DNA of 61,456 nucleotides from the NCBI GenBank assembly GCA_027076325.1, contig JALTJZ010000037.1, forward strand, positions 1 to 61,456, in the 5' to 3' direction. Position 1 is the first letter of the stretch; each line of letters opens with the position of its first letter. Made by a program: the position numbers and the translations under genes. Below, piece by piece: positions 1 through 10,926 of the stretch. The notes below the pieces were generated by a model. That model was not told the origin of the DNA. It saw only the letters and a program-made list of their open reading frames with translations, and ran no database searches. Source of the stretch: Chromatiales bacterium (lineage in GTDB: Bacteria > Pseudomonadota > Gammaproteobacteria > UBA6429 > Thiohalophilaceae).

Positions 1-56
1 GCCAGTTGGCGCAAATGGTGACGTTGTGTTTTTCCTAAATCAGGTTGGGACATCAT
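1..56 (-). CDS. yhbY: YhbY-like ribosome-associated RNA-binding protein, N-terminal fragment
   Basis: Only the first 18 or so codons are inside the window; the gene runs off the left edge. Read on the minus strand from a double ATG at 56-51, the peptide contains GKTQRHHLRQLA, which resembles the start of E. coli YhbY (STKQKQHLKGLA). YhbY is a small CRM-domain protein that binds the pre-50S ribosomal subunit. The position, divergent from rlmE, is where yhbY lies in many gammaproteobacteria and supports the call. The identification rests on a short stretch plus synteny. Either of the two adjacent ATG codons could be the start. Confidence 0.6.
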   Translation of the reverse strand, partial: MMSQPDLGKTQRHHLRQL

Positions 57-148
57 TCTACGTAGCTCAATAATATAAAGATTTAATTCGATAAATGGGA
101 TGAGTACGTTATTATACTTTAGTTTTACGATAAAAGGTGGTTTCAGAT

Positions 149-769
149 ATGGCGCGCAGCAAAAGCAGTCGGGACTGGATGCAGGAACATTTGAATGATG
201 AATATGTTATCCGGGCACAAAAAGAAGGCTATCGTGCGCGTGCTATTTACAAGCTGATGGAGCTTGATGAACGTGACCGGTTGATTAAACCAGGCCATTT
301 TGTTGTCGATTTAGGCGCGGCACCGGGTAGCTGGTCGGAATATGCAACCACCAAGGTCGGCAAGAAGGGCAAGGTTTTTGCGCTGGATTTACTTGAAATT
401 GAGCCAATTCCGCGGGTGGAGTTTATTCAGGGTGATTTTCGTGAAGATACGGTGCTGGAAAAACTGATGAAATCACTCGAAAATCACCCGGTTGACCTTG
501 TAATGTCCGATATGGCACCCAATATAAGTGGTATGAAGGCCGTTGATCAGCCAAGATCGATGTATTTGTGCGAATTAAGCCATGAATTAGCCCGAAATGT
601 GCTAAAACCCGGTGGTGATTTGCTGATGAAAGTGTTTAATGGCGCCGGACTCGATGAGTTTAAAAAGGTGCTCAGGCAGGATTTTAATAAGTTGATTATC
701 CGTAAACCCAAAGCTTCCAGAGCCCGATCCAGTGAGAACTATTTGCTGGCAAGGGGCTACAATGTGTAG
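149..769 (+). CDS. rlmE: 23S rRNA (uridine-2'-O)-methyltransferase RlmE (FtsJ/RrmJ)
   Basis: RlmE methylates the 2'-O of U2552 in the A loop of 23S rRNA at a late step of 50S assembly, using S-adenosylmethionine. The protein is about 206 residues, the family's usual size. Visible motifs are the SAM-binding VVDLGAAPGSWSEY segment, the acidic LDLLEIEPI and QGDFRED segments, and MSDMAPNISG with the catalytic Asp. K-D-K-E tetrad members are present, including the Lys in LLMKVFNG. I chose ATG 149 because AAGGTGG at 134-140 lies at good spacing; an in-frame GTG at 137 would overlap that ribosome-binding site. It is followed after 43 bases by ftsH, the classical rlmE-ftsH pair, which is heat-shock controlled in E. 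coli. Confidence 0.96.
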   Translation: MARSKSSRDWMQEHLNDEYVIRAQKEGYRARAIYKLMELDERDRLIKPGHFVVDLGAAPGSWSEYATTKVGKKGKVFALDLLEIEPIPRVEFIQGDFREDTVLEKLMKSLENHPVDLVMSDMAPNISGMKAVDQPRSMYLCELSHELARNVLKPGGDLLMKVFNGAGLDEFKKVLRQDFNKLIIRKPKASRARSSENYLLARGYNV

Positions 770-812
770 TACCGTCTAACTATTAGTATTTGATTGATTT
801 TGAGGTAACAAA

Positions 813-2744
813 TTGAACGATTTAACCAAGAATATTCTCCTTTGGGTGGTAGTGGCTGTTATTTTAATGATGGTTTTTCAGCAAATGGGAGTTAATAAAG
901 AAAGCGACAAGCTGAGTTATTCTGAATTTATGCAGTCGGTAGAGGCTAACCAGGTCAGCGAGGTGTTGATCACCAATCAGAATATTTCAGGCAAATTAAC
1001 CAATGGGCGTAGCTTTACTACCTATAGTCCTGAAACGAACAATAGCGCCATGGTTGGTGAACTGCTTAAAAATGGCGTTAAAATAAACTCGAAACCGATT
1101 GAACACAGTATTTTAATGCAAATCTTTATTTCATGGTTCCCGTTTATTTTAATCATTGGTTTGTGGATTTTCTTTATGCGCCAGATGCAAGGCGGTGGCG
1201 GTGGTCGTGGCGCTTTGTCATTTGGTAAAAGCAAAGCACGTATGCTCGGCGAAGATCAGGTCAAAGTTACCTTTAATGACGTGGCCGGTGTGGACGAGGC
1301 CAAAGAAGAAGTGGCTGAGCTGGTTGAGTTTTTACGTGACCCGTCCAAATTCCAGAAATTAGGTGGCAAAATTCCAAGTGGCGTGCTGATGACCGGTTCA
1401 CCCGGTACCGGTAAAACCTTATTAGCGAAAGCCATTGCGGGTGAAGCCAAAGTGCCTTTCTTTACTATTTCCGGCTCAGATTTTGTTGAAATGTTTGTTG
1501 GTGTCGGTGCTTCGCGGGTACGTGATATGTTCGAGCAAGCAAAAAAACATGCGCCATGTATTATCTTTATCGATGAAATCGATGCAGTTGGCCGTCATCG
1601 TGGTGCCGGCTTAGGCGGTGGACATGATGAACGCGAGCAAACATTAAACCAGTTACTGGTTGAAATGGATGGCTTTGAAGGCAGCGAAGGGGTTATTGTT
1701 ATTGCTGCGACGAACCGTCCGGATGTTTTAGATCCGGCCTTACTGCGCCCTGGCCGATTTGACCGCCAGGTTGTGGTGCCACTGCCTGATATGCGTGGGC
1801 GGGAACAAATTCTAAAAGTGCATATGCGTAAAGTGCCGGCATCGGATGATGTCAATCCTAAAACGATTGCACGGGGGACGCCGGGGTTCTCGGGGGCAGA
1901 TTTAGCTAATTTGGTCAATGAGGCGGCGCTGTTTGCGGCACGTTCAAATAAGCGCCTGGTGGATATGCTGGAGTTTGAAAAAGCAAAAGATAAGATCATG
2001 ATGGGTGCCGAACGTAAGTCGATGGCGATGAGTGAAGATGAAAAACGCAATACCGCTTACCATGAATCTGGCCATGCCATTGTGGGTTTACTGGTGCCAT
2101 CGCATGACCCTGTTTATAAGGTTACTATCATTCCTCGTGGTCGTGCTTTGGGTGTCACCATGTTCCTGCCGGAGGAAGATCGTTATTCGTATAGCAAAGA
2201 ACGTCTGGAAAGTTCGATTTGCAGCTTATTCGGTGGGCGTATTGCTGAAGAACTGACTTTTGGACCGGAAAATGTCACAACGGGTGCATCTAACGATATT
2301 CAGCGTACAACTGAAATTGCGCGTAGTATGGTGACCAAATGGGGTTTGTCTGAAAAGCTCGGGCCGATGACGTACAGTGAAGATGAAGGCGAGGTTTTTC
2401 TGGGCCATCAGGTGACCCAGCATAAAAATATTTCAGGCGCAACGATGAAAATGATTGATGAAGAAATACGCCATATTCTTGATACTCAATATGCACGCGC
2501 CGAAAAAATATTAAAAGAAAATCAGGACAAGCTCCAGATAATGGCTGATGCATTAATGAAGTATGAAACGATCGACAAAGATCAGATTGCTGACATTATG
2601 AATGGCAAACCACCCCGACCACCTGAAGACTGGGATGACAGTGATTTGGATAATCAATCAAAAACGAATACGGACGATAAAAAAACCTCAGATGGTACCA
2701 TGAAAAATGATGGTTCAATTGGTGGTCCAGCGGGCTCACACTAA
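813..2744 (+). CDS. ftsH: ATP-dependent zinc metalloprotease FtsH
   Basis: FtsH is a hexameric inner-membrane AAA+ protease that degrades misfolded membrane proteins and regulatory substrates such as LpxC and sigma-32. The 643-residue protein has two membrane helices (about 5-25 and 101-122) flanking a periplasmic domain. It then has the [10 protein letters not shown] linker and an AAA+ domain with Walker A at 195-202, Walker [10 protein letters not shown] and the SRH. The zinc site is HESGH at 417-421. Walker A reads GSPGTGKT where most FtsH have GPPGTGKT; the nucleotide-binding Lys and Thr are intact. The start is TTG 813, supported by TGAGGTAA at 801-808 and an N-terminus that aligns with E. 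coli FtsH. The C-terminal tail is polar and Asp/Lys/Ser rich, as usual. Confidence 0.97.
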   Translation: MNDLTKNILLWVVVAVILMMVFQQMGVNKESDKLSYSEFMQSVEANQVSEVLITNQNISGKLTNGRSFTTYSPETNNSAMVGELLKNGVKINSKPIEHSILMQIFISWFPFILIIGLWIFFMRQMQGGGGGRGALSFGKSKARMLGEDQVKVTFNDVAGVDEAKEEVAELVEFLRDPSKFQKLGGKIPSGVLMTGSPGTGKTLLAKAIAGEAKVPFFTISGSDFVEMFVGVGASRVRDMFEQAKKHAPCIIFIDEIDAVGRHRGAGLGGGHDEREQTLNQLLVEMDGFEGSEGVIVIAATNRPDVLDPALLRPGRFDRQVVVPLPDMRGREQILKVHMRKVPASDDVNPKTIARGTPGFSGADLANLVNEAALFAARSNKRLVDMLEFEKAKDKIMMGAERKSMAMSEDEKRNTAYHESGHAIVGLLVPSHDPVYKVTIIPRGRALGVTMFLPEEDRYSYSKERLESSICSLFGGRIAEELTFGPENVTTGASNDIQRTTEIARSMVTKWGLSEKLGPMTYSEDEGEVFLGHQVTQHKNISGATMKMIDEEIRHILDTQYARAEKILKENQDKLQIMADALMKYETIDKDQIADIMNGKPPRPPEDWDDSDLDNQSKTNTDDKKTSDGTMKNDGSIGGPAGSH

Positions 2745-2770
2745 CTTTTAAATATGAGTGATTAACAAGA

Positions 2771-2799
2771 ACCCCTATTCATAGTGAGTAGGGGTTTTT
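2771..2799 (+). terminator. Rho-independent terminator after ftsH
   Basis: A 10-bp stem pairs 2771-2780 with 2786-2795 (ACCCCTATTC with GAGTAGGGGT) and is followed by a run of T. It sits 27 bases after the ftsH stop and would separate rlmE-ftsH from the folP-glmM transcript. Confidence 0.85.
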
Positions 2800-2833
2800 G
2801 CGTTAAAGATTTAAAATAACAGCGTTATTGTCA

Positions 2834-3670
2834 ATGACACAAAAAATTAATTTTAAAAAAAGAACTTATATTATGGGGATTCTAAATGTGACCCCGGATT
2901 CATTTTCTGATGGTGGCCTGTTTACAACGAAAAGCGCAGCCTTGCAGCAGGTAAAACAAATGTTAGCCGCTGGTGCAGACATTATTGATATTGGTGGTGA
3001 ATCCACCCGCCCAGGTGCAAAAAATGTTTCATTAAACGACGAAATTGATCGTGTTATTCCTGTTATAAAGGCAATTCGTGAATTTTCAGACTGTTTAATT
3101 TCAGTCGATACCAGCAAAGCGGATGTTATGCATGAAGCAATACATGCCGGTGCGAATATGATTAATGATGTACGCGCCTTACAGGAAGAAAATGCGCTGC
3201 AAATGGCCATGACACTGGACGTGCCCGTTTGCTTAATGCACATGCAAGGCCAACCACGGAGTATGCAAACTCAACCTGAGTATGAAAATGTTGTTGAGGA
3301 AGTAAAGCAATTTTTGCAAAAGCGGGTACAGAGCTGTCTTGAGGCAGGAATAAAAAAAGAAAATATTATTCTTGATCCCGGTTTTGGTTTTGGTAAAACT
3401 TTCGAGCACAACCTAAGCCTGTTTAACGCATTGGATGAATTTGTTGAAATGCATTATCCTGTGCTTATCGGCGTATCACGCAAGACAATGATAGGTAAAA
3501 TATTAAAGGATGCACCTGTGACTGAGCGCATCCATGCCAGTGTGGCAATGGCGGCTTTAGCTGCACAACAAGGCGTACACATAGTAAGAGTGCATGATGT
3601 AAAAGCAACAGCCGATGCGCTTGCGGTTGTTGATTGTTTAAATAAAAATAGGGAAAAGTATGTCACGTAA
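2834..3670 (+). CDS. folP: Dihydropteroate synthase FolP
   Basis: FolP condenses 6-hydroxymethyl-7,8-dihydropterin diphosphate with p-aminobenzoate to make dihydropteroate in folate synthesis, and is the sulfonamide target. The 278-residue TIM-barrel protein carries both family signatures, [11 protein letters not shown] near residues 18-28 and [11 protein letters not shown] at 52-62. It also has [13 protein letters not shown] and the GVSRKTMIG loop. ATG 2834 was chosen over an in-frame TTG six bases upstream; no clear ribosome-binding site precedes either. The last 11 bases overlap the start of glmM, so the two are probably translationally coupled. Confidence 0.96.
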   Translation: MTQKINFKKRTYIMGILNVTPDSFSDGGLFTTKSAALQQVKQMLAAGADIIDIGGESTRPGAKNVSLNDEIDRVIPVIKAIREFSDCLISVDTSKADVMHEAIHAGANMINDVRALQEENALQMAMTLDVPVCLMHMQGQPRSMQTQPEYENVVEEVKQFLQKRVQSCLEAGIKKENIILDPGFGFGKTFEHNLSLFNALDEFVEMHYPVLIGVSRKTMIGKILKDAPVTERIHASVAMAALAAQQGVHIVRVHDVKATADALAVVDCLNKNREKYVT

Positions 3671-4991
3671 GTATTTTGGAACAGATGGAATTCGCGGTAA
3701 AGTCGGTAAATTCCCCATTACCCCCGACTTTGTTTTAAGGCTGGGGTATGCCGTGGGCAAAGTCCTGGGTGAAGAGGGCGGTTCGGTTGTTATCGGCAAA
3801 GATGCCCGTATATCCGGTTATATGTTTGAGTCGGTATTAGAAGCCGGTTTAACTGCAGCCGGGGTGAATGTTGTGCTACTTGGCGTTATGCCAACGCCGG
3901 GCATTGCTTATTTAACGCGTACACTGCATGCCAATGCTGGCATTGTTATCAGCGCATCACATAACCCTTATTATGATAACGGTATTAAATTTTTCTCTGC
4001 GGATGGAACAAAACTGGCCGATGAAGTGGAGCTGGAAATCGAACGCATGTTAGATCAGCCGATGGACTGTAATGACTCATCACACCTTGGTAAAGCGGTA
4101 CGAATGGACGATGCGGACGGTCGTTATATTGAATTTTGCAAACACACTATTCCGACAGGAATGAATCTTGCCGGGCTAAAAATAGTGGTTGATTGCGCCA
4201 ATGGTGCAACCTACGACGTTGCACCAAAGATTTTTACCGAACTCCGAGCCGATGTGATTGCCATTGGTAATGAACCCAATGGCATTAATATCAACGAGGA
4301 CTGTGGTTCAACGCAACCAGCGCAATTACAGCAGGCGGTAAAAACGCATCAGGCCGATGTTGGCATTGCACTGGACGGTGACGGTGACCGGCTTATTATG
4401 GTCGACCGCCATGGTAATTTAGTGGATGGTGACGAATTACTGTATGTCATTGCAATGGCGGCAAAAGTAAACCAGACGTTAAACGGGGGGGTTGTTGGTA
4501 CTTTAATGACCAATCTGGGGCTGGAACATGCTTTTGAACGTGCCGATATTCCCTTTACCCGGGCAAAAGTGGGCGACCGTTATGTTATGGAGCAGCTAAT
4601 CGCCAACGACTGGAATTTAGGTGGTGAATCTTCCGGGCACCTGATTTGCCTGGACAAAAATACCACCGGCGATGGCTGTGTTGCTGCCTTACAGGTGCTA
4701 GCTGCGATGATTTCTCAGGATAAGCAGTTACACGAGCTGGTTGCGGATATGTCAAAGTACCCCCAAATCATGCTCAATGTTCGTCTGGAAGAAAAGCTGG
4801 ATCTTTGTGCTTGTCAGCCCGTGCAAAAAGCGGTGCAACAAGCGGAAAAAGAGCTCGCTGATACCGGCCGGGTGCTATTGCGTGCCTCCGGTACAGAACC
4901 GGTTATTCGGGTGATGGTTGAAGGACAGGATGCAGGGCAGGTTGAGCGTTTGGCAAAAAACATTGCGGATGAAGTTGCAGCACAGGTCTAA
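3660..4991 (+). CDS. glmM: Phosphoglucosamine mutase GlmM
   Basis: GlmM interconverts glucosamine-6-phosphate and glucosamine-1-phosphate, feeding UDP-GlcNAc for peptidoglycan and lipopolysaccharide. The 443-residue protein has the phosphoserine loop [14 protein letters not shown] with catalytic Ser100. It also has the metal loop DGDGDR, the sugar-binding GGESSGH segment and the C-terminal phosphate-binding [15 protein letters not shown]. Length matches E. coli GlmM (445). The start overlaps folP, with GGGAAAAG just upstream as ribosome-binding site. The 233 bases before tpiA contain no gene I can support. Confidence 0.97.
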   Translation: MSRKYFGTDGIRGKVGKFPITPDFVLRLGYAVGKVLGEEGGSVVIGKDARISGYMFESVLEAGLTAAGVNVVLLGVMPTPGIAYLTRTLHANAGIVISASHNPYYDNGIKFFSADGTKLADEVELEIERMLDQPMDCNDSSHLGKAVRMDDADGRYIEFCKHTIPTGMNLAGLKIVVDCANGATYDVAPKIFTELRADVIAIGNEPNGININEDCGSTQPAQLQQAVKTHQADVGIALDGDGDRLIMVDRHGNLVDGDELLYVIAMAAKVNQTLNGGVVGTLMTNLGLEHAFERADIPFTRAKVGDRYVMEQLIANDWNLGGESSGHLICLDKNTTGDGCVAALQVLAAMISQDKQLHELVADMSKYPQIMLNVRLEEKLDLCACQPVQKAVQQAEKELADTGRVLLRASGTEPVIRVMVEGQDAGQVERLAKNIADEVAAQV

Positions 4992-5224
4992 TCTGCAAAA
5001 TGGGCAATAGTTCAAATTCCTTAATTTGTATTCGGCTGCTGGGTGGCTGATTTGTTTCAAGTGAGCTTAAAATCAGCCATTTAGCCTAAATAAATCAGTA
5101 TATGCAGGATATTATGGATGGAGATATTGATTTATTGAGTGCTGGCCGTTATGCTTGCGCGCTATTTTATGCCGATTCCGTTAAGGTTAATTGGCCAGAT
5201 TTTTGATATTGAGAGAGGAATCAA

Positions 5225-5977
5225 ATGCGTCAACCCATTATTGCTGGCAACTGGAAAATGAATGGCTCTCGCGAGAGCATTAAAGCCTTACTCGATGGCA
5301 TTAAAGCCGGTATGGGTGATGTTAAATCAGCCGAAGTCGCTGTTTGCGTTCCCTCTATTTATATTGCCGATGTGGCCGAGCAGTTAAAAGGCACCGACAT
5401 TGGTTTTGGCGGTCAGAATGTCAGTACAGAAGAAAAGGGTGCTTTTACCGGTGAAATCTCAACTTCAATGCTACTGGACTTTGGCTGCAAGTATGTTCTT
5501 GTCGGCCACTCGGAACGTCGCAGCTTGTATGGTGAAGATGATGCTGTGGTTGCTGCTAAATTTGCCGTTGCGCGTAAAGCCGGTTTAATTCCTGTTCTAT
5601 GCATTGGTGAAACACTGGAAGAACGCGAGAATGGTACAACCGAAGCCGTTGTTGCCCGTCAGCTGGATGCGGTGATTGACGTAGACGGTATTGATGCCAT
5701 CGCAGATTGCATTATTGCATACGAACCGGTTTGGGCAATTGGTACGGGTAAAACCGCCACACCACAGCAAGCGCAAGATGTACATGCTTTTATCCGTTCC
5801 AAACTGGCAGACAAAAGCAAAGACGTGGCTGACAAAGTGCGCATCCAGTACGGTGGTAGCATGAACGCAGGTAATGCTGCAGAATTATTATCGCAGCCCG
5901 ATATTGACGGTGGCTTAATCGGTGGCGCATCACTGGTAGCAGAAGACTTCCTCACCATTTGCAAAGCCGCAGGTTAA
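5225..5977 (+). CDS. tpiA: Triosephosphate isomerase TpiA
   Basis: TpiA interconverts dihydroxyacetone phosphate and glyceraldehyde-3-phosphate. The 250-residue TIM barrel has all catalytic parts: GNWKMNG with Asn9 and Lys11, VGHSERR with His95, and the AYEPVWAIGTGKT signature with Glu167 and the mobile loop. The phosphate-binding YGGSM and GGLIGGASL segments are also present. The start ATG has GAGAGGA at 5212-5218 as ribosome-binding site. Its place between glmM and secG matches the order in pseudomonads rather than in Enterobacteria. Confidence 0.97.
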   Translation: MRQPIIAGNWKMNGSRESIKALLDGIKAGMGDVKSAEVAVCVPSIYIADVAEQLKGTDIGFGGQNVSTEEKGAFTGEISTSMLLDFGCKYVLVGHSERRSLYGEDDAVVAAKFAVARKAGLIPVLCIGETLEERENGTTEAVVARQLDAVIDVDGIDAIADCIIAYEPVWAIGTGKTATPQQAQDVHAFIRSKLADKSKDVADKVRIQYGGSMNAGNAAELLSQPDIDGGLIGGASLVAEDFLTICKAAG

Positions 5978-5994
5978 GTTAAATAAAGTTTTAT

Positions 5995-6033
5995 GTCATT
6001 GCGCGCGCCGGTTTAAGTTGGGCAAAGCAATCT
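5995..6033. repeat. Degenerate REP-like palindromic element
   Basis: Between tpiA and secG the sequence runs GTCATTGCGCGCGCC, an intervening segment, then AAGCAATCT. These match the two ends of a widespread bacterial palindromic repeat of the form GTCATTGCGAGC...GCAATCT. A clearer copy lies at 55957-56048. The call is by eye, and the internal part here is diverged. Confidence 0.4.
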
Positions 6034-6065
6034 AAACGTTTAAAATGAATTATTAGAGATTAAAT

Positions 6066-6467
6066 ATGTTAGTTCAAAATGTCGTTCTGGTTTTACACGT
6101 TATTATCGCCGTTTCACTGGTTGCGCTGGTTTTATTGCAACAGGGTAAAGGCGCCGATGCCGGTGCAGCTTTTGGTGCAGGCGCATCAGGAACGGTATTT
6201 GGGTCAAAAGGCTCTTCATCCTTTTTAACCCGCACAACCGGTGTGCTCGCAACACTATTTTTTATTACCAGTTTAACTTTATTTGTTTTAGCCACTGAAA
6301 CTAAAACAGTGAGCAGTGTTGTTGACCAGGTACAATCTCAGCAAAAAATAGAAACGCAGCCTGAAGTCCCCGTGTCGGATGTGCCGGTTTCTGATGTACC
6401 TGCTTCCTCCACTGCCAAACCTCAGCCAACACAACCGTCTACTTCAGACGTTCCCGCTGCCGATTAG
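6066..6467 (+). CDS. secG: Preprotein translocase subunit SecG
   Basis: SecG is the small auxiliary subunit of the SecYEG channel. The first membrane helix is at about 5-24, followed by the diagnostic [20 protein letters not shown] motif and a second helix at about 56-77. At 133 residues it is slightly longer than E. coli SecG (110). The extra length is a Pro/Ser/Thr/Val-rich tail with a short tandem repeat, [12 protein letters not shown]. It lies directly upstream of tRNA-Leu(GAG), as in E. coli, where secG is followed by leuU. Confidence 0.95.
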   Translation: MLVQNVVLVLHVIIAVSLVALVLLQQGKGADAGAAFGAGASGTVFGSKGSSSFLTRTTGVLATLFFITSLTLFVLATETKTVSSVVDQVQSQQKIETQPEVPVSDVPVSDVPASSTAKPQPTQPSTSDVPAAD

Positions 6468-6483
6468 GCAAGCATTTCTTATA

Positions 6484-6568
6484 GCCGATGTGGTGAAATT
6501 GGTAGACACGCCATCTTGAGGGGGTGGTAGCGCAAGCTGTGCCGGTTCGACTCCGGCCATCGGCACCA
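6484..6568 (+). tRNA. leuU: tRNA-Leu (anticodon GAG)
   Basis: The 85-base gene has acceptor arms GCCGATG (6484-6490) and CATCGGC (6558-6564), an encoded CCA, and a long variable arm typical of class II tRNA. The anticodon loop TTGAGGG gives GAG, which reads CUC/CUU leucine codons. It sits 16 bases after secG, the same arrangement as E. coli secG-leuU, so it is probably processed from the secG transcript. Confidence 0.96.
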
Positions 6569-6743
6569 TTTTTTATAAAGACATTGCTGTCGGGTAAGTC
6601 GCAAGAACCAGTGGTTAGACAAGCCCTTTCCTTTTATTTACTTAATAACGGCCTGTAATCGTATTGTGAAATGAACCCTGCTGTGTATAATGAGGTTAGC
6701 TTCGCTTGTTAACGGAATAGCCGTGACTTTGAGTGTAAAACGG

Positions 6744-8366
6744 TTAAGTTTTAAAACTTCCCATTCTATCCTGTAGATCAGTCGCAAGCCGTTCCAGTTC
6801 CTGACTGGCGGCAGCGGTATGTTCTGCGCCTTCGGCTGCCTGTACGGACAGTGTACTAATGGACGTGATGTTGTGATTAATGTCCTCAGCAACCGATGAT
6901 TGTTCATCTGCGGCACCTGCAATTTGGGTATTCATTTCCACTATTTTTGATACTGCGGCGGTGATTGACGTTAAAGCTTCACCTGCTTGTTGTGCTTTGT
7001 CGACCGTATGCTGGGTTTTTTCTTCACCTTGCTGCATCGCTTTAACGGCAGACTTAGTACCTTCCTGCAAACGCTCAATCATCTCCTGAATTTCCTGAGT
7101 GGACTCCTGTGTACGGCTGGCAAGGGTACGGACTTCATCGGCAACAACGGCAAAGCCACGACCTTGTTCACCAGCACGTGCCGCTTCGATAGCCGCATTA
7201 AGTGCCAGTAAGTTTGTTTGTTCGGCAATGCCTTTAATCACATCGAGTACGGTACCAATTTGATCGGCATTTTCTTCTACCGTGTGAATAACTTCAGCGG
7301 TATTATGCACCTCTTTGGCTAGATCATTAATGGAAGTGATAACCTGTGTAACAACGCTTTGGCCATTGGTTGATTCTGAATCGGCTTGTTGGGCAGCATT
7401 GGATGCTTCGGTTGCATGGCGTGCAACTTCCTGTACGGTGGATGCCATTTCATTAATGGCGGTTGCAACTTGTTCGATTTTAGATTCCTGCTGATTAACA
7501 TTAAGTTTTGTGTCAACACTGATTTCGGTTAATTGCTGTGCTGAATTTGTCAGCTTTAAACCTGAGCCACTTGCATCGCGGATCAGTATTTGTATTTTTT
7601 CAACAAACTCGTTAAAGGCTTTTGCAAGTTGTGCGGCTTCATCTTTACCATTGTCATCTAGACGACGAGTTAGATCACCTTCTCCGCTGGCAATATCATT
7701 CAGGGAGCCGATAATGCCGCTGAGTGTTTGTCGTATAAGCCGTGTAATTAGAAATGCAACAGCAATGGTGAGTGCAATAACAATAAATGTAAATACAAAC
7801 GCATTCATTTTGGCCTGTGCTGTTTGCTGCAACATTGCTTTTTCTATTTCTACTGCATTTTCTTCCTCAGCGAGAACCAGTTTCTGAACAGTAATTCTTA
7901 CTTTCTGCCAGTGTGGATGTTCCTGTGTCACTAAAATTTGTTTTGCTGTTTCAATGTCACCGCTTTTCATTGCTTCTAATACTTTTAACTTGGCACTTCG
8001 TGATTGTAGCCAGTGTGTTTTTATTTTAGTCAGATCTTTTTGTATCGTCGGGTTGTTTGTTGCTAATGTATTGGCTTTTTGCAGTGCATCATCAAATCGT
8101 TTGATGGCTTTTGGTACCACTTTAAATGGTTTTTTAAGGTTAGGCCTTAAGACTAAATTCCGTAATGCAATACCAGAGAGCAGGCCATCGGCAAACATGG
8201 TTTGGTAAGCGTGCTGGCGTGCATAATTTTCCTGGAAAAAGTGCTCAAATTTATTGCCGATAGACTGGGTGGCACTCATTGAAATCCATGTGGCAGTCAG
8301 GAAAAATACAATAACAAGGCTAAAGGCCATACCAAGTTTCATGGAAATAGTCAGGTTTTTTAACAT
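6744..8366 (-). CDS. Methyl-accepting chemotaxis protein
   Basis: This is a transmembrane chemoreceptor expected to signal to CheA/CheW at the inner membrane. The 540 residues contain a membrane helix at about 11-31, an all-helical periplasmic domain at about 32-187 of four-helix-bundle type, and a second helix at about 188-208. A HAMP domain (about 210-262) and a full cytoplasmic signalling domain follow. The conserved hairpin tip [18 protein letters not shown] is intact. There is no C-terminal CheR-binding pentapeptide. GGAG is well placed before ATG 8366. It stands alone with no che genes nearby; the ligand cannot be inferred. Confidence 0.95.
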   Translation of the reverse strand: MLKNLTISMKLGMAFSLVIVFFLTATWISMSATQSIGNKFEHFFQENYARQHAYQTMFADGLLSGIALRNLVLRPNLKKPFKVVPKAIKRFDDALQKANTLATNNPTIQKDLTKIKTHWLQSRSAKLKVLEAMKSGDIETAKQILVTQEHPHWQKVRITVQKLVLAEEENAVEIEKAMLQQTAQAKMNAFVFTFIVIALTIAVAFLITRLIRQTLSGIIGSLNDIASGEGDLTRRLDDNGKDEAAQLAKAFNEFVEKIQILIRDASGSGLKLTNSAQQLTEISVDTKLNVNQQESKIEQVATAINEMASTVQEVARHATEASNAAQQADSESTNGQSVVTQVITSINDLAKEVHNTAEVIHTVEENADQIGTVLDVIKGIAEQTNLLALNAAIEAARAGEQGRGFAVVADEVRTLASRTQESTQEIQEMIERLQEGTKSAVKAMQQGEEKTQHTVDKAQQAGEALTSITAAVSKIVEMNTQIAGAADEQSSVAEDINHNITSISTLSVQAAEGAEHTAAASQELERLATDLQDRMGSFKT

Positions 8367-8476
8367 GCGGAGTCTCCGATAAAGTTCTAATCTTTACAAG
8401 GGTAGTATCCCTTATATTTAAAATTTATCGGCTTTGTACCTAAAACCTTGAGTATTCAATTAAGTCTAAATAGGGT

Positions 8477-9958
8477 TTATGGGAAAAGAATCTGATTTAT
8501 CCTTGAAATATCAATATGTTGCTGTACTATTTGGGCAAGACGATTTATTTCCAGCTCTGTTATTTGCCGGTAATCCAGTGCTTTGGGTTTACTAAACCCG
8601 GCCCACTGAAGCAGGCTGTTGCAACTGGCCTGATTTTCGAATAAGCCGTGTAAATAAGTGCCAAGAATCAAGTTGTCTTTTGAAAGTGCGCCATCGGTTG
8701 TTTGATTAGAGGGATGTTTATTGAATAAAATAGCCGGGTGCCCGAGGGCTTCACCCTGACTGGTTCCCATGTGAATTTCATAGCCGTTAACCTTAACATC
8801 ATCAAAACTCAGTTTGCCTTCAACCCGGGTGAGTTTTTTATTTTCTTCCAGTGTTGTTTCAAAGTCGAGCAGGTTTAATCCTGTTGTTGAACCGGCCTGG
8901 CCTTCTAAACCGAGCGGGTCATGAATTTTTTTGCCTAACATCTGGAAGCCGCCACAAATACCAATAAGTTTGCCACCGTAGCGTAAATGTTTTTCGATAG
9001 CTTGCCGCCAACCTTGTTCCACCAGCCAGTTAAAGTCGTGTTGTACACTTTTACTGCCGGGCAGAATAATAAGATCGGCATTTGGAATAGTGGTGTTCGG
9101 GCCAATAAACTCAAAATCAACTTGTGGGTGTAAACGTAGAGGGTCGAAATCGGTATGGTTACTAATGCGGGGTAATACAGGCACGATCACTTTAAGTTTA
9201 TTGTCGGTTAGCACTTGTTGATTGCTTAAGCCATCTTCGGCTTCCAGATGAAAACCGGTTATATAAGGCAAGGTACCGAAAACAGGTTTGCCGGTTCTGG
9301 TTTCCAGCCAGTCTATTCCCGGTTGCAATAACGCAATGTCTCCGCGAAAGCGATTAATAATAAAACCTTTAACGCGATCCTGCTCGCTGGGGCTTAATAA
9401 TTCTAATGTGCCCACCAGATGTGCAAATACACCACCGCGATCAATGTCGGCTACAATAATAACCGGGCAATCAACCTGCTCGGCAAATCCCATATTGGCA
9501 ATATCACGGTCACGTAAATTAATTTCAGCGGGGCTACCGGCGCCTTCTACAATAATCGCATCATACTGTTTGGCTAAGCGAGTATACGAATCGATCACGG
9601 CTTGCATGGCAATGGGTTTGTATTGATGAAAGGCTGCCGCATCCATATCGGATAAAGCCTTACCCTGAATAATCACCTGTGCGGCCATATCGGTATTGGG
9701 CTTGATTAAAACCGGGTTCATATCGGTATGTGCTTCCACGCCGGCAGCTTGCGCCTGTACAGCTTGTGCCCGACCAATTTCACCGCTGTCAATGGTAACC
9801 GCACTGTTCAGCGCCATATTTTGTGGCTTAAAGGGTGCAATTTTTTTACCTTGCTGCAAAAGAATGCGGCATAATCCGCTGACAATAGTGCTCTTGCCGG
9901 CATCGGATGTGGTGCCCTGAATCATTAAGGTCGGGCAGGTTAATATATTTTTTGTCAT
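8477..9958 (-). CDS. cobQ: Cobyric acid synthase CobQ (CbiP)
   Basis: CobQ amidates four carboxylates (b, d, e, g) of adenosylcobyrinate a,c-diamide using glutamine and ATP. The 493-residue protein has an N-terminal dethiobiotin-synthetase-like ATPase with P-loop [10 protein letters not shown], then DIDRGGVF. The C-terminal class I glutaminase domain has nucleophile Cys335 in [10 protein letters not shown] and the His in YLHGLFEN. It diverges from cbiB with only 41 bases between start codons. I found no cobalamin riboswitch there. Together with cbiB and cobD it covers late corrinoid steps only. Confidence 0.95.
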   Translation of the reverse strand: MTKNILTCPTLMIQGTTSDAGKSTIVSGLCRILLQQGKKIAPFKPQNMALNSAVTIDSGEIGRAQAVQAQAAGVEAHTDMNPVLIKPNTDMAAQVIIQGKALSDMDAAAFHQYKPIAMQAVIDSYTRLAKQYDAIIVEGAGSPAEINLRDRDIANMGFAEQVDCPVIIVADIDRGGVFAHLVGTLELLSPSEQDRVKGFIINRFRGDIALLQPGIDWLETRTGKPVFGTLPYITGFHLEAEDGLSNQQVLTDNKLKVIVPVLPRISNHTDFDPLRLHPQVDFEFIGPNTTIPNADLIILPGSKSVQHDFNWLVEQGWRQAIEKHLRYGGKLIGICGGFQMLGKKIHDPLGLEGQAGSTTGLNLLDFETTLEENKKLTRVEGKLSFDDVKVNGYEIHMGTSQGEALGHPAILFNKHPSNQTTDGALSKDNLILGTYLHGLFENQASCNSLLQWAGFSKPKALDYRQITELEINRLAQIVQQHIDISRINQILFP

Positions 9959-9999
9959 TGTTGGTTCTGTTTAAGCATCTTCAGGTAAACTGTTATCCT

Positions 10000-10926
10000 A
10001 TGATAACGGAATTACAGCTTTTGGTGGCAGTATTATTAGATACGGCATTCGGAGATCCCAAACGCTTTCATCCTTTGGCAGGGTTTGGGCGTATTGCTCT
10101 AAAGACGGAGTTTTTTTTATACGGTTCAGAAGCAATCAATGATTCACGCCGTAAACTGTTAGGCGTGGTTGCCTGGAGTGTCGTTGTTTTGCCATTGGTT
10201 GTGTTAACCGTGTGGTTAACACAGGATGCGAGCAGTTCAGGTCTTATTATTGCAACGCTGTTGCTTTATGTGGCCTTAGGCAGCCAATCGCTGGCGCAAC
10301 ATGCAATGGCCGTCTCTGCCGCTTTAGTGAATAACGACACTGCACAAGCACGTCAACAAATACAAATGATGGTAAGCCGTGATACAGCAACAATGCAGGA
10401 CAGTGATATTAGTCGCGCAACGATTGAATCCGTTTTAGAAAATGGCAATGATGCCATCTTTGCCGCATTATTCTGGTTTTTACTATTAGGCGCACCGGGG
10501 GTGGTGTTATATCGTTTAGCGAATACGCTGGATGCAATGTGGGGTTATCGCAACCAACGTTACCATGCTTTTGGCTGGTTTGCCGCACGGGTTGATGATG
10601 TCCTAAATTGGGTTCCAGCTCGTTTAACCGCACTCACTTATGCTTTGGTTGGCAAAACAGGGCAAGCACTGAATTGCTGGAAAACTCAGGCTAAACAGTG
10701 GAAAGGCTTTAATCCCGGTGTGGTGATGTCGGCGGGAGCCGGTGCACTGGGTCTGGAATTAGGGGGAGCTGCGCAATATCACGGGCAAGTTGTTGCCCGG
10801 CCTGTATTGGGACAGGGTAAGCAGCCGAATGCACTGGACATCAAACGCAGTGTGCAGCTTGTACAAAAAAGTTTATGGCTCTGGTTAACGATTATATTTT
10901 TAATGGGTGTGTTTTATGCCGTTTGA
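10000..10926 (+). CDS. cbiB: Adenosylcobinamide-phosphate synthase CbiB (CobD)
   Basis: CbiB is an integral membrane enzyme that attaches aminopropanol (or its phosphate) to adenosylcobyric acid. The 308-residue product starts MITELQLLVAVLLDTAFGDP; the DPKRFHPLAGFGR segment is the family signature. Several hydrophobic helices follow, with the conserved ISRATIESVLENGNDA region in the middle. ATG 10000 was chosen because upstream in-frame codons would overlap cobQ on the other strand. The 3' end overlaps the next gene by 11 bases, implying coupled translation. Confidence 0.92.
   Translation: MITELQLLVAVLLDTAFGDPKRFHPLAGFGRIALKTEFFLYGSEAINDSRRKLLGVVAWSVVVLPLVVLTVWLTQDASSSGLIIATLLLYVALGSQSLAQHAMAVSAALVNNDTAQARQQIQMMVSRDTATMQDSDISRATIESVLENGNDAIFAALFWFLLLGAPGVVLYRLANTLDAMWGYRNQRYHAFGWFAARVDDVLNWVPARLTALTYALVGKTGQALNCWKTQAKQWKGFNPGVVMSAGAGALGLELGGAAQYHGQVVARPVLGQGKQPNALDIKRSVQLVQKSLWLWLTIIFLMGVFYAV

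Noticed and set aside
5101-5205. 34-codon open frame between glmM and tpiA, starting ATG at 5101
   Set aside because: No ribosome-binding site, no recognisable sequence, and the region is ordinary intergenic DNA; too weak to call.
9959-9999. Cobalamin riboswitch between cobQ and cbiB
   Set aside because: Only 41 bases separate the starts, too short for the full riboswitch, and no B12-box-like sequence was recognised.
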